Shown here in pieces: positions 49,679 to 63,140 of a stretch of 64,000 nt of DNA. Every line of letters starts with the position of its first letter. Positions within the stretch are counted from its first letter, which is position 1. The notes under the pieces were generated by a model. The model was not told the origin of the DNA. It was given only the letters and a program-made list of their open reading frames with translations, and did no database searches. The stretch comes from Lagopus muta. Its lineage: Eukaryota > Chordata > Aves > Galliformes > Phasianidae. The translations under genes and the position numbers were made by a program. The stretch is taken from NCBI RefSeq assembly GCF_023343835.1, contig NC_064472.1, positions 48,627,652 to 48,691,651 of the forward strand. Reading direction: 5' to 3'.

Positions 49679-50373
49679 TGTTGATATAGCTTTATAGCTA
49701 TATAAAGGTTTTATAGCTATGTATAGGTTTATTTAACAATAGGGATTAGTACATTAGTTTAAGAACCAATATATTTAGCAAAAGGAATCCATGCGTAATA
49801 GTTCTAAAACTTTTTGTATCGACTTTAGTGGGTGAATAGTCTTGTTTTCCTCAATAATTTTGCAGTAGGGACATAAAAATACTTCTACATTTTCTCTCAG
49901 TGGTTTTGCCTCACAAGAAACACATGACTTGCAATAGAATTCTTTTATATTTTGCAACCTGCAGGTGCAAGGACATCTTCCTTGAGTTCCACATATATTG
50001 TTTTAAAAAGTTGCTCACCGTGGCCTAATAAGTAACGGAAATATTCCAAGCTGGGGAAAGCAGCTGAAAGTTAGTCAAAAGGTCTCAGTGATGAAGCTGA
50101 TGGTGGAACACAAGGAAAAAGTAGGTGGGCGCTCGACCATCCTAGTTACCACTGAGCATGCTCAAAGGGACATTAGCATATATTAGTGACTTCTCGACAC
50201 AGAATGAATACGTGTGCCAATGTACTGCATACGCATGTCTTAACTGTTTAAATGTAGAACCTGAACTCCGAAAGACAAAGTCAAGTCACCCCATACATAT
50301 TGTGAGGAATAAAGGAATGCCTCTTTCTGACACTGCACTGGAATTAGTTTTCTTCCTGGAAACCATCACAACA
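49679..50373 (+). mobile_element. LTR-like insertion inside CR1
   Basis: A 695-bp block that separates the two halves of one CR1 copy. It starts TGTTG and ends CAACA, a 5-bp inverted end typical of LTRs. Near its right end are a TATA-like TTTAAAT (about 50248) and an AATAAA signal (50308-50313), followed about 60 bases later by the CA end. This gives an LTR-like U3-R-U5 order on the plus strand. I found no target-site duplication, and about 40 bases of the expected CR1 text are missing at the junction. So the exact ends are uncertain and a deletion or rearrangement is possible. No retroviral gene is present. Confidence 0.5.
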
Positions 50374-50788
50374 AAAGTTATTTTGAGAGTGTCCAAAGGA
50401 GGTCTATGAAGGTGATGAAGGGTCTAGGGGCGAAGGTGTGAGGAGCAGCTGAGGTCCCTGGGTGCGTTCAGCCCAGAGCAGGGCAGGCTGAGGGGAGGCC
50501 TGACGGCGGCTGCAGCCTCTCACAAGGAGCAGAGGGGCAGCGCTGAGCTCCATTCTGTGTGACAGCGACAGGGCCGAGGGAACGGCATGGAGCTGTGCCA
50601 GGGGAGGGCAGCTGGGGGTCAGGGAAAGGGGCTGCAGCACAGGGCAGCGGGCATGGGATGGGCTGCACAGGGAAATTCAGAAGCATCTGGACAATCTCTC
50701 AAGGTTTGCTCTCAAGGTTCGAATTTTGGGTGGTCCTGTATGATCCAGCTTTCTTCCAACTCTCGATATTCTGTAAGCCTATGATCTT
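50374..50788 (+). mobile_element. CR1 LINE, right part of the interrupted copy
   Basis: Continues the copy at 49451-49670: TTGAGAGTGTCCAAAGGAGG, GGGGCGAAGGTGTGAGGAGC, GGCTGAGGGGAGGCCTGACG, GGCATGGAGCTGTGCCAGGG, CTTCCAACTCTCGATATTCT, ending near 50788 with a decayed tail. The high G+C over 50440-50660 comes from this CR1 subtype and is not a CpG-island promoter. Confidence 0.85.
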
Positions 50789-50794
50789 AAGTCA

Positions 50795-50860
50795 ACGAAT
50801 TTTAGAACAGTCAAGGTTGGAAGGGACCTCAGAAGATCATCTGCTCCAGATGCTGAAATC
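50795..50860 (-). mobile_element. CR1 LINE 3' end, minimal
   Basis: Only about 65 bp of antisense CR1 end: GAATTTTAGAACAGTC, AAGGTTGGAAGGGACCTCAG, AAGATCATCTGCTCC. It meets the tail of the plus-strand copy at 50788, so two CR1 elements lie tail to tail. Confidence 0.75.
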
Positions 50861-53800
50861 CATTTATATCATGACTTTGAGCAAACAGATTTTGAGCTTT
50901 TGAGATATACGTAATTTTGAGAATTACTGCATATGAAGATGAAGGAAGCTGTGCGGGAATGAAAGGCAATTTTTCTGTTAGTTAATCTTCCATACAGTTT
51001 ATATAGTTTTTAATGTGCTGTATAATTGCTATATATCACTGTCACTCTGATGTTATTTACTGGAACTAGAATAGCGTTCAAAGGTCCTAACTGAGGTCAG
51101 GATCCCATTACAAATCTGCTCCCAAGGCACAGAAAACCATACAACTTCATCATCTGACCTTGTGAAAGTAGAGGAGTTAAGCACAGTAATAATGTTAACA
51201 GTATACATGTTAGACAATGAGAACTGGGGACTAAAGAATGGGAATACCCTCATTTTGTCCATAGAAAGGGAAGAAAATCACAGTGAATTTAGGTGATATA
51301 TTGAGTCCATATGGGAAAGGGTGGCATAGCCACATAATTTTTTTTTCTATTCCATCTAATAGATGTTTCTCTTTTTTGTAAAGAATTTGTAAATTATCAG
51401 TAGAAAAAAAAATCAGCTGTTTAGGTCAAACAGCTCAGGAACAATTTTATTTTGAGTTATAATGCATCTAATAGAAGTATGACAAATGGATTACTGAGCA
51501 CATATAAATCACTTAAAAAGCAATACTGGCACAATATGGCACAAATAGATATATTTATAATATTTTGTAAGCCTTTTTTTTTTTTTTTTTTTTTTAATGA
51601 AGTCTTTCTGCAAAGCCTGAGATTTGGTTAGGGCTCCTAGAGAAGAGAACTGATTGAACAACACGATGAGATTTGTGAGCAGGCAAAAAGTTGCCCATCT
51701 CCTGGAAGTTAGTCAAAAAGGGAACGAAGCTACAAAACTGGATCTCTTATGGAGGAGAAAACAACTGAAATCCAACTTTGCAAAAGAGAAGCTCACGCTA
51801 GCACAATCTTTAGAAATTAGAAAACTAATACTTAAAATGTCTGTATCTTAGAATGTGTTTGCTGTCAGCAAACCCTCACAAATCCTCCTCATTGTCAGAC
51901 AATTTAAAGACTGTTCCACCAGTTCATATATCTGAGCCACCTAAAAATTTGGCATCATCCAGGAGAGTATCTGTATGATAACACACAGTTCAGAGCTTTG
52001 GGTTGTTTTTTTTCTTGATTTTTAAAAGAGATCACACACACAAAAAAATAGAAAACATACTTTAAAGCATTACTGGATACTAGACACATCACTCTATCTC
52101 TCTTCTTTCTTTGCTTTATAATTTGTTTGTTTGTTTTACCTTTTTTTTCTTAATGTAGGTTTTTTTTCCTTATTCTTATCCTTATTTCCTTATAGTAGAT
52201 AGTCTGGATAGTCTTGCTCTGGGGAGAAATCAGAATTATACAGAGTAAGATGCTGGGTAATTGTTACATTACTTTTGCAGAAGTTAGAACACGTGCAGTA
52301 GTGGACACAATAGAAACTACATGAAAAGAAGCAACAGTCTGAATACATAGTGGAATCAAATGGTATTCGGAATAGCTATTCTTCTCTCTGTCACATATCT
52401 GGGTAATACTAGACATAGATTTAATCACTTAAACAGTACTTACAGCAAACGGTCACTAGCTCTGCGCTCCTCTTTCTGGCAGCTCCAGGCCCTTGTGATT
52501 TGAAGAAGTTAAATACTGACATGTCATAGTCAGCAGTCAGAGAACGTATACTGTATCATACGATACTAAACCATCTGAAAAATCAACTCCTAAGGGCTTC
52601 AAATTTACTATAAAACAACAAAAAAAAGTAGATACTTTCTAATTTATTCTGTCTCAGTTCTCTCTCTGTCAAATTAGAATAATAATTCCTCTTCAGCTCA
52701 TAGAAGTGCTCTGAAGATAAATTCATTAAGATTTGTAAAGCACTCAGCCACCATAGTGATGAGCACTACAGAAAAGCCCAAGAGGAAATTAAAAATTCTG
52801 TCTTCAGAGCAGAACTTAAAAATGTGGCATGGGACCATACACTGAACAATAACAAAGAAGCAAAATGGTGAATAGTTACTCATTCAGTGAGCATTATCTA
52901 CTATATTATCTACAGCAGGAGACGAGAGTCCTGGGAAGAAAAAAGTGTATGTGATCAGTTAATTAAAGCCAGGCTCAAAATATGTATTTAAAACAAAAAA
53001 AAGGGAATAAGGGGTAGGTGAGCAACATAATTCCAGCAATTCCAACATTTGAGTACTTTACATTTGTATAGCAATAAACTTTTAATGTAATGAGACTTCA
53101 CAAAAATATTTATATACTTTAGCCTCCAGCTGTTGGAGTGACCAGAAGCCTCATTAACAGATGAGGGCCAGACTGTAAATGCTGCTGACTCAGCTATGTC
53201 CAAGCTGATCAGCTTATGATCATCCTGGTCATCTCTATCGTTATTACATGCCCTCAGGGGAACACATCAGTGATCCTGAGCATCATACAGTATGATGAAT
53301 GTTTCATGTAATGTTTAGTATTCGGGTACGCGGTACCATTTCTGCTCTCTGAGTGACGCTCACATGCTGATGTGCTCCAGTGGCTGCAGAGTCAGCAAAT
53401 AATGACAGAGAAGAATAAAAGCTGTAAGGAACCTCAGGCATGTTTAGGGAATGAGTAGTTGGGATAACCACCTTGGCAAGGGCTAAGCTTTAGATCTCTT
53501 CAGCATGCACAAGTCATTGCCCCTTTCAGAAGAAACATGCAAAGAAAAAACCCTCTTCATTTTTTCTTGCCCTAGAGGTGTGAATGTTCTCTGAAACAGT
53601 GCAACTGATGCTAAGTGGTCTTTGGAAGCTATGAAATCTCATATACACTCATAAATTAAATATAACAAGGAAATGTTTCTGAAAATTAGGCCAACCAGCA
53701 CAGAAGGACTGCTGCTTTTCTCATAAGGTCTCTAGGCGCATACCCCAAGCATGGTCTACAAGTAAATCACCTTCTGGAGGATGGAAAGGCTTCCAAATAT

Positions 53801-55732
53801 TTTCACTCCCAAATATGTCCAAGAATAACTTCAAGCAGTATTAAGCACAGGACAAAAATATGAGAAGAAATATAATATAAGCCCATCCTAAGAGTTTAGT
53901 AAACTTAGGATTTAATATCTAAGAAAGTAACGTTTGTGGCCTATCACAAATGACTTTATCCACAGATCCGGACTGTACTGTCACTTTTAATCAGGAATAG
54001 ACAATTGAGTTTTTATAGCATTTTTGTTTCTGGAGGATGATCAGCGCTACATAAATTTAGATGACTTTATTATTAGGTATTCCAATCTTACAAGTATTCT
54101 GGAAAGCACAGCATGATTTACACAGTCTTAATCAGAGGTTTATGCCAGAATTTGTAGCTATTTTCTGGGAGTTTGAGAAGAAAGTTAACAATCTTAATGC
54201 TCAGTTGGAGTGTGAGGCATTTATCCAGCTAAAAAGCAAAAATTTCACCTAAGTTAAATTTAGTCTCCTTAAAAGTGCAGGTAGTATTACACAAAAATCA
54301 GAAGAATGGCTACCAATTAAACAAAAAAGAAGCAACTTAGAAGGTGAACAGTTGAACTTCGACACACATCCAAACTGATGGCCAACTCACAGCTTCATGA
54401 TCTTATTGCCTATTAAATCCAAACTCTGTCTCAATTAGTAAATCGCAGTAAGGAAAAGCACTTATGATTGTGATTATTTTTAATTCAGTTTATCAGATAA
54501 GAATTTTCAACTGTAGCTATCTGAGAGTTTCTGCCAGAGAGAGACTGAGAGAAATGAAACAAAACCCAGATGCATTTACCACAAGCCTTTACAGATCTTC
54601 TAGAGAATTGTTACAGACTTTCACAAAAACAATGAGCTTTTCAGACAGCGTGTTGGTGAGACTCAGCATCCATTATGCATGGCAGCCAATTTGTGCCAAG
54701 TAAGCAATGAGACTCGAGATAAGAAAAACAAAGGATTTCTTCCTGGATTTAATGATGTAGTTATCATCAAATCCAGCTATTAAGTGAATATAGAATTAGG
54801 GATGAGTATGACTCTCCGGTTTGCGCTAAGTTATACCAGATTTTCTGTACTGCCATCTGGTGACAGCTGGCTTCAAGTAAATATTCATGTGGCATGTCAA
54901 GATGAATGTGAGAAACATTTTTAGATAGTGCTATTGTTTTAAAAAACTGAAGAAAGAAAAAAATACAAAAAGGACAGATATCACTGCTTATACTTATACA
55001 AATGATTTCTGCACTGAAGAAATAAAAAAGCAGCATTGCAAGGAATGTAGTAAACTTATTAAAACTTTGTTTAATTGCATACAAAGACCTATCTTAAAAT
55101 ATTCTTGTTGAAGTTGCTACAGCAGGTACTCTAAGGGAGGGAAATATCAGGGTCATGATTCTCAAAACTGCTACTAACACATTAACACCATACTAGATCT
55201 GCACTGCAAAGGCATGGACAGAATCCAACTCCCTTGATCAATATTCATTTGCCCTAATCCTTAAACTTTTGAACCACCTTTTCTCTTTGCTGTTTTCAAA
55301 TTCATTCACCGAATACGTTGCAAGTCTGGCATGGCTTTAAACATTATCTCTTGTAGTATTCCTACATCCAGGTTAAGCTTTTACAGATGCAAAAACTAAA
55401 AAATTGGGGATCTGCAGTACGGAAGACACCTGGAGGTCCTTCTATGCAGTAAGCTTAGCACAGGCCAGCTGTACGGCTAGGCAAGAGAGAAAGCCATCAT
55501 CAACGTGGACATCACTCACTCAAGCACAGTGGCTACTCAGCTTTATGACACACTTTGTAAAGAACAACTAGAGTAAAATTTCATCCAGTTTGGAATACCT
55601 AATACAAGAAATGTTGTTAGACCAGAGAGGGTCAAGCAGAAGGTCACAAAAAGGGTCTCCATCTCTCTCAAATATTAATTCCTGGTAACCCGCTGCTAGG
55701 ATACTGAGTGCATCAATATATCTTCTAATAGA
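50861..55732. other. No gene seen
   Basis: Unique AT-rich DNA. A 22-base T run lies at 51574-51595, with T-rich stretches near 52130-52180 and A-rich ones near 52620. No supported gene or dispersed repeat. Confidence 0.5.
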
Positions 55733-56136
55733 GTCTTAGAATCATAGACTGGAAAAGATCTCCAAGATCATTTAGTCCACTGTCCACCTACCATCAATAT
55801 TTCCCCACTAAACCACGTCTCTTTAGTACATCTAAACATTTCTTGAACACCTCCAGGAACTGTGACTCAAGCACCTCCCTGGGCAGCCCATTCCAGTACA
55901 TAACCACTCTTTTGGAGAAGAAATTTTTGCTCACATCCTGGCTGGGTCTATCTCATGTGATCTCACACAAGGTAAGATCTGTTCCATAACCTTCCCTGAC
56001 TCTGAGGTCAGGCTGGCAGGCCTGTAGTTCCCCAGATCCTCCTTACAACCCTTCTTACAGGTGACAGTCACGTTGGCTAGCCTCCAATCCTCTTGGACCT
56101 CTCTGGTTGCTGACAGATGGTGGAAAGCTGAGCTTT
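55733..56136 (-). mobile_element. CR1 LINE with internal deletion
   Basis: Two parts of CR1 in the same minus orientation. 55733-55960 is the 3' UTR (antisense tail AGAATCATAGACTGG, TCCAAGATCATTTAGTCCAC, ACCTCCAGGAACTGTGACTC, CTGGGCAGCCCATTCCAGTA). About 55985-56136 is the RT entry region: on the minus strand it reads DWRLANVTVTCKKG, then KEDLGNYRPASLTSESGKVME. Most of the RT and the ORF2 end that should lie between them are missing, so the copy carries a large internal deletion near 55965-55985. Confidence 0.82.
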
Positions 56137-57351
56137 AACCTTTCTAATTTTCTTCCTGCATATCCTAACAACTTCTTTGTACTCTCTCTGCCTTGCTTAT
56201 CTCTTGTTTCACATGAGGCAGATTTTCTTTTTCTCTTTGGCCCTCAGAAAAAGGTCTCTGTTCATCTATTCCTGTGTTCTTCTCCACTGGCTCCGTGGTT
56301 CCATGGGATCCTCACCCACATGATGGAGCACCAGCCTCCTGCTGGTCATAGAGGTTCCAATTAAGCTTACTCCAAGACTTTTGATTCAGTGTTGCGCATC
56401 TGCCCACACATTTTACAGATGCTGACCTGTTGGCTAACAACCTCTTGGCTTGATCTTGGACCTGCCTGATCCTCACTGATTTATGAAGTGTCCAGGACTT
56501 AGGGCTCCCATTCTAATTTCAGCAGCCCCCACCCACACTTCTCCTTCCTTAGTGGGGATGGTGGGCTGTCCATTGAGGTCTCCACAATTCTCCTTGACTC
56601 CATGACTCCTGGGAAGACACTGGCCCTTAGAAAGCACCTTGCTCTCTCTGTGACCTGGCACCTTTCTTCTTAACTACATTTTGAGGAGGCCAGCTGACCA
56701 CATTTACAAATACTCAATTTTAGGTGTCTAAATTGGCACTATGGGGATAAGATACCTAAACTTGTCACATGGTGACAAATAATTGTGGAGTTCGCACAGT
56801 GAGGGTTCAAAATAGTAAGGCTTCCATCTCTCACTTGAACTGAAACAGAATAATAACATCAGAGGTTGATATTTACAAATGGATAATCTACAGAAAAGGT
56901 GCCACTGGAAACACCAGATTATGTATTTTATTTGAAAATCCATTTTAAAGTCTTTTGTGATAATTAAGCTCACCACAGTGCAAGAAGGCCAGACTTCCCA
57001 CAAGCTGTTTTCAAGGCTGGGCATGTTGTTCCATTTATAATATAATATAATATAACATATAAAAAGAGATTCAGATAAATATGTAAAATGTGTCTTTCCA
57101 CGTGCTAGCTTGATTATCTAAAAGGATCATAACTGCATTTTCTGTCTTTGAAAAAGCTTATTTTTTTAGCTAGACACTAACACTGTTCCAGACATTTAAT
57201 ACAAAACATCCAAGCAATTTCTGTAATTTCATATTTAGCAGCATGTGAGGAATGCTGATAAGCTACAGACATTTTATTTTATGGACTTACATTAGCAATC
57301 TTAGTGCAGGTTCTACTAAAATAGTATCAGTATAATTGTAGAATACCTATC
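56137..57351. other. Possible further repeat, otherwise no gene seen
   Basis: The first part (about 56137-56300; CATATCCTAACAACTTCTTT, GTACTCTCTCTGCC) reads like a dispersed avian repeat I half recall, perhaps more 5' CR1-linked sequence, but I cannot place it. An ATAAT pentanucleotide run lies at 57036-57055. The rest is unique. Confidence 0.35.
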
Positions 57352-57416
57352 AGACCTAGACAACGCTTAAAGGTCCCTTCCAACTCTAAGTATTCTATAA
57401 TTCTGTGATTCTGTGA
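57352..57416 (+). mobile_element. CR1 LINE 3' end, minimal
   Basis: Only the last 65 bp: TTAAAGGTCCCTTCCAACTC, TAAGTATTCTATAATTCTGT, GATTCTGTGA. Confidence 0.8.
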
Positions 57417-60400
57417 CCTCTCCTCCTCATCAGCCTTTGAAGATGTCAGGTTACTCAACTCACCATGTTGCTTTCGGTACCAGTTTATACACTCCTCATC
57501 CTAAATGCTTCTCCTTAGAAAAGACACGTAAGAGGAATTTAATCTTACAGACTCCCCCTTCTGTGTCCTATCTGCCTTCTCGCTGATTTTCAAGGTAATC
57601 AAGATGTTGACATTTATCTTTTCCTGAAGAATTATCTTCAGCTGCTACTTTCATTTTAGAAAGACTAGTACCCTTCACCACAGCAGGTATAATCATAAAC
57701 TATTCAGATGGATTAAATCATCATACATCAAAAGAAAAATGATGTTTTAAAGCAAAGGCTCAACATATAGTTCATGGATCAATATCTTCTATCTTAACGA
57801 TTATTTTTGTTTATATTTATGCTTATCAGTTTTGTTCAGAAGGTAATTCCATCCATAGCTGTGTCAGTTTGAACTAGGGCAGTGGAATATATTGCAGCAC
57901 ATATGCAGTGTGAGAAAGAGATAGGATTACCTGAAAGGGGAGTTCTACTTCAATGTGCTTTCTTTCTTAACACAACTATTTCATCCATTTATAAAACTAT
58001 ACGTGCAATGAAGCATTTAACATAGTTAAGCATATGTGAAACTACACTTTGTCTCCTCCTCAGAGTAGACATGGCAGTGACCAGATATAAAAATTTATGT
58101 ATGTAGAATCTATTTAGAAGAATAGCAGACTCTTTTTTTCAAGCTGGGTCATTTCCTTTGTCTGCTTCACAGAACTGTTGCATAAACTTCTGAATTTTTG
58201 TGGGCAGAAGTGGTGGAACGGCACAATAGGGAGTAAAGAGAAGAACATCTGGTGGTGGAAGTTTTGGTAGAAGGTGCAAGACTGATCTAAGTTATTCTAC
58301 CTGCAGACTTCACATCATGAATCTACAGTCTGAGAGATAAGACTGACGGAAAACTCACAGTGCTTTTATTTTGTATTGACCAGGTGACTTTTGGACCGTG
58401 TGAATAATAAATATCCACGTCTTTCTCTGGTCCACATAACTAGGAAGCACAATAAAAATCCCATGACTTTCCAGGAGAGACATTTAGCTGAGACATTATC
58501 ATTATTCTTCATGTTTAAGAGTAATGAACAGCTTTTAAGTCAGGGAAAGAAGGGGAATTTGAAATAATTCTTCAGAGCAGATCACACTTGTTTTTGTTTT
58601 TGGTTTTTTTCCAGAACGAGAATATTACAGATTAGCTTGCTCCATAGAACTAAAGAAGGGAAAACAAAACCAGAAAACAGTGCATCAGTCCACGATGCCA
58701 CCTGATGAACACAATAAACTGGGGCTTCCCTATTAAAAATAGGGGTCCAGCATCTGTAATGACTTTACATAAGATTTGTAAGCAACTTTTTAATTGGCAT
58801 AAGTGCACAGAAATGTATCCATGGAGCTTCTGATCCTCCCTCATCACTAACCCGTGCAGTGCATCATTTACACCCCAGATTCAGTCTACAGCTCTGTTCT
58901 GGGAATCGAGCAGCATATCTGTGACTACCTTTTAGTTTGCAGCATATGACTCTAATTAATGATAAGGTCCATAAATTTGTCAGGAATTTAAACAGCTTTA
59001 TGAAATCGAAGATTTGAATGCTTGTCCTTAGCCCCAGATTACACCTGGCTCTCCATCACGTGCTTGTTTCCTGTTCAAGCATTAGCAAGAATCACTAGCT
59101 CTTTATAAGAGTGAATCATGCCTTCAGTTTTGTCAAATGATTGGTAATCTTCCCCTTCTGACTGCTCAGTTTTTCTTGTTGTCTTTGAAATTAAACAGAA
59201 CATGCTTGCATCTATTTTTTTCTGGCGCAAGTAAGCTGAAGGTCTGAATTCTCTCAAAGATGTTTTGTTGCAGAATCCATCTTGCACACAACTATTACAT
59301 CTAATAAACTGCGTGTGTCTGTATGCCCATATGTACGTATGCCTGCCTGTATATGGCAAGGTATCTCACATATAGATGACAAATGTCTTCTTCTGCAAAC
59401 CAAATCCCACTGTCTTCTATTTAGCCACGATGCCCGAGGGAGGCAATTATTCAAGGTAATCTGCAGATGCACAGAAAAGCAATAAATAGTAGTTACTAGG
59501 GTTTAAAACTGGGAAAACCCTGTCAGGTTGCTCTGAGGAAATCTCCAGGCACATTAAACACAAAATGTGTGGTTTTAAATAACACAGCACAGGCTTGAAA
59601 AGGGTCTGAAGGCAGCACTATTCAGATCATGGTGTTGTCATAGCAACAGACATTGAAATTCAAAATATGAAGCACAAAATGGGGGTAGGAGAAAAAGAAG
59701 GGTAGAGAACAGAAAAATATCAAGTAGTCATGAAAATCTTTAAAAAGAATATGAAAATCAGACTTGCATGACCAGTGATAGAAATAATCCAAATATACTT
59801 ATTCTGCATATTACTGCTTGCATTTCTTTACCTTTTCCATACAACAATGTGAAGATGCTATATATAAATATTGATAATCTATGCCTTCTAACAACCCTCA
59901 AGGAAAGTATTAAAGTTACTATTTATAGATAGAAATACTGAGGCAGAGAGAGAGGTTTGTCCAAGTAAAATGCCTATGGCAGGGGTGGAAAGAAGATGTT
60001 CATCTATTTGCTCTGCTCTGCACTCACACGGTCTTCATTTTATTGCTTTAACATGCCTAGGTTTTATGATGTTATTCTCTAGTTATACAATAGAGAGTAA
60101 ATTTCATGCATTTTCATAATACTGGTAGTAACAGTACTCTATATTTAACACAAAAGCTCCAGTCTCTTTCCACAGTGTGTGCAGTTATTAAAATCCATCT
60201 ATAATATTTTGTTATAATAATAATAATAAAAAAAATACATAGGGAATAAGTAAAATAGTAAACATCCTTTTTTTTTTTTTTTTTCTCCCCCCCACCCTCC
60301 CAGATGTAGAATAATGCAGAAAAAGATACTCATTCATGCCTAACTCATCAAGGAGCCATGGCAAATGTAACCTAACAGGAAAGAATTAATGTGCTGTTTT

Positions 60401-63029
60401 TGGGGATTAAGGAATCGTGTTGGTCAAAAACTTGAGATTACCAGAGATTTTTTCTTTCTATTTTTATCCCTCACTGACATCTCTTCACAATATTTTATTC
60501 TACGTCTATAACTACTTATCTGTATTACTAACTCGTGTATAATAGAATTCTGAAGTATATCCATGAGATTTTTTGATGTTGAATTTTGCAGTGATTTCCA
60601 CATTAATTTAGCATCTTCAAGGAGTGATAATGAGGAACTTTCCCTCTCTCTCTATTTCCTACATCTTTATATCCCTTGCAGGCATGTAATATAATTTGAA
60701 GTTGCTGTCATTCTTGAAGTAATATAACACTACAGTATCTGTCTCCTAAGAGTAACTTTAAGGTTTTTCAGTATCAGTATCAGCAATATAAACCAGACAA
60801 CTTTCAGGAAGTTTAGGCAACAAGCGATAAACAAAGAAAGTAGATAAAGGTAGAGAGGAAGCTTTCGAAATTATGGAAATGTGCTGACTGAACTATGGGC
60901 TGGCAACGTACCAGAAGACTGCAGAAAACAAACAGACAAAAATACAAAAAGAAAACAACTACTGAAACCTAGAGCTTGACTGAGTAGAACAAAACTTCTA
61001 CTAATTGGGAACAAACTCCCTGGGATTTCTAGGGTCGTAACTCTAGAAGGACCAGATCTAGTCTATTGTCACAATGACTGAAAATCATCTCGTAATTAGG
61101 AAGCTAGCAGAAAATAAAGCATGAGTGCACAGAGGATGAATAATGTGAAAGGTGAAGACAGAACCAAGGTACTACACCAAGTTCTTCGTGTTATTTTCCT
61201 TGACAAGTACTATTGCTCCAGCTAGTTTGACCAGGAAGAACTCTGCGTGGTAGGTGTTGAGGTGCTGTTCCACAGACCTCAGCATTTGTCCAGAAACTCA
61301 CTGAGCTCCTCAAGTGCTTTCTGCATTTTGCAGCCAGGTCTGAAGCCATGCTTCTGTGCTGTCATTGTTCTTACTAGCAGATTCAAGGTAGTAACATTGA
61401 CCAGATCTACTTCAGCATAAAACTATGGATTTAACTTGAGTAGGAGCAAAGTGGGGAGGCTAGAAGACACTATATTTGGGAATTTTGAGAGAATGGGCTG
61501 AAGCGAAAGCTTTCATTTCCCTGATCCTCGTTTTTTCCCTTGGATACTTGCAGAACTTGGCTCCTCTGTTTCCTGAGAGGGGCAGAAGAGATGATGCAGA
61601 TGATGCATTGTGCTGAGTGAAGAAGAAGTCTGTGAAAACAGAGGACTGTATCTTCAGTCTGGTAGGAATAAAGTTGTCAATTCTGGCTAAAAACTGCAGT
61701 ACTAATGTACTTCTAATGCTTTCCACATTCAATTCTTGGTTGCAATTTCTAAATAAAATGAACAATTTCAATTTCAAACAAGCTTGCATATGTCTGCACT
61801 ACACTGCACTGACTATAGTACAGGCCTACATTTCTTTTATATTTATTTAATAAATGTATGAAAGGTTTGGTAATATAAACTTACCACAACAAGGAACTAA
61901 TAATCCTTTCTTCCACAAAAAGCTGAGACAGTCCTTCAGTAATTCTAATTCTAAAAAATTCTAAGCAGAACAGTAAAGGAAGAGCTTTTTTCTTGTTGTT
62001 GTTGGTTATTTATTTATTTATTTATTTATTTACCCTAACACCCATGTGTACCAGTTTTCATCTGGTTCTAGGCTGTCCAGGAGAGTTAACTTACCAAACA
62101 ACAGACATAAGCATAAAAGGTCTTCTTTGGCCCTCTAAGAAGCTTGACTGAAGCTGTCTGCCAAGTACAATACAACACAGCTGAAATCAGACTGAGTAAG
62201 GCTGTTCATACCTGCACTTTTCATAAAATCATTGATTATTTCAATGAAATTTGAGTATTATCATATAATTATTATTATTTTTTTAATCCAAAATATTACA
62301 CGGTAAAGTACCTGCAGGTAAAACACATCTTAAACCACCGTGTTTTTTATACACGCTGGCCTAAAAACAAATTCTAGCTCAGGAAGCCTTGGTTTGGAAT
62401 GTGGTTGCTCTGCCCATGTCCTGTTTTCCAGGTCAGTGATGTCAAAACAAACAAGATTGAAAACTTCACTGTTCATAAAGTTTTCCCAAATCTCTTGACT
62501 TAGTGTCACAGTAACACCACAGCACATAACTCTGTTTTGTTTTCTCTTGGTGTTGCCTGCTGCCTGGTCAGGTATCTCCTCACAATTTGCCATATTCTCA
62601 TTGCATTCTTACCTATGATTTACTGTTCAAAAAACCACCAACTGTCTAAAGGCTTGAAACCCACTGTACTTGCAGCTCAGTGTTGTAATTATGCAAACAT
62701 TCTGCTCCAGCTACTAACGCCTGAACCTAGCCGCCTACCTCACTCTCAGCTGGGTTTTCTATGTGGCAATACAGGCATTATGAATGTGCGATGCTCCCAA
62801 GAAGACATACGCTTATTTTCTGAGATTGCTCTTAACTGCCAGAATTGATTACGAAGGTTAAAAGTAGCATTGAAACACGTTTAGTAAAAACCCAACCCAA
62901 CAATAAGCTGTGGAGCACCATTTTTCAGCGTTGTTGTATGATTTATCTCTTTATTTACACTGTTTATCTTAGCAGGCATTTCTCAAAGATGCCTTGCTCC
63001 CTAGGACATTCAGGACCCTTTCCACTGAA
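57417..63029. other. No gene seen; upstream of the CpG island
   Basis: Unique AT-rich sequence with no supported gene. Low complexity: ATA/TAA run at 60211-60235, a 17-base T run then C-rich stretch at 60268-60300, and the ATTT array at 62006-62032. A steep change to GC-rich DNA begins at about 63030. Confidence 0.5.
62006..62032. repeat. ATTT tetranucleotide microsatellite
   Basis: About six to seven TTTA units after a TTG-rich lead-in. Confidence 0.95.
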
Positions 63030-63140
63030 CCTCACCCGCTACCGGGGCAAACCAGCTCAGGCCAAGGCCGCTCCCGCAGCACAGCCCCACTGCGCCTTGC
63101 GGGAAACCCACCCACCGCCCTACCACCCTCTACGCCGCTC

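Noticed and set aside
49775..49957. Minus-strand 60-codon frame with two CxxC pairs suggesting a zinc finger
   Set aside because: It lies inside the LTR-like insertion, is short, and spacing matches no known finger.
50404..50686. GC-rich stretch as a second CpG-island promoter
   Set aside because: It is explained by the 3' part of a GC-rich CR1 subtype.
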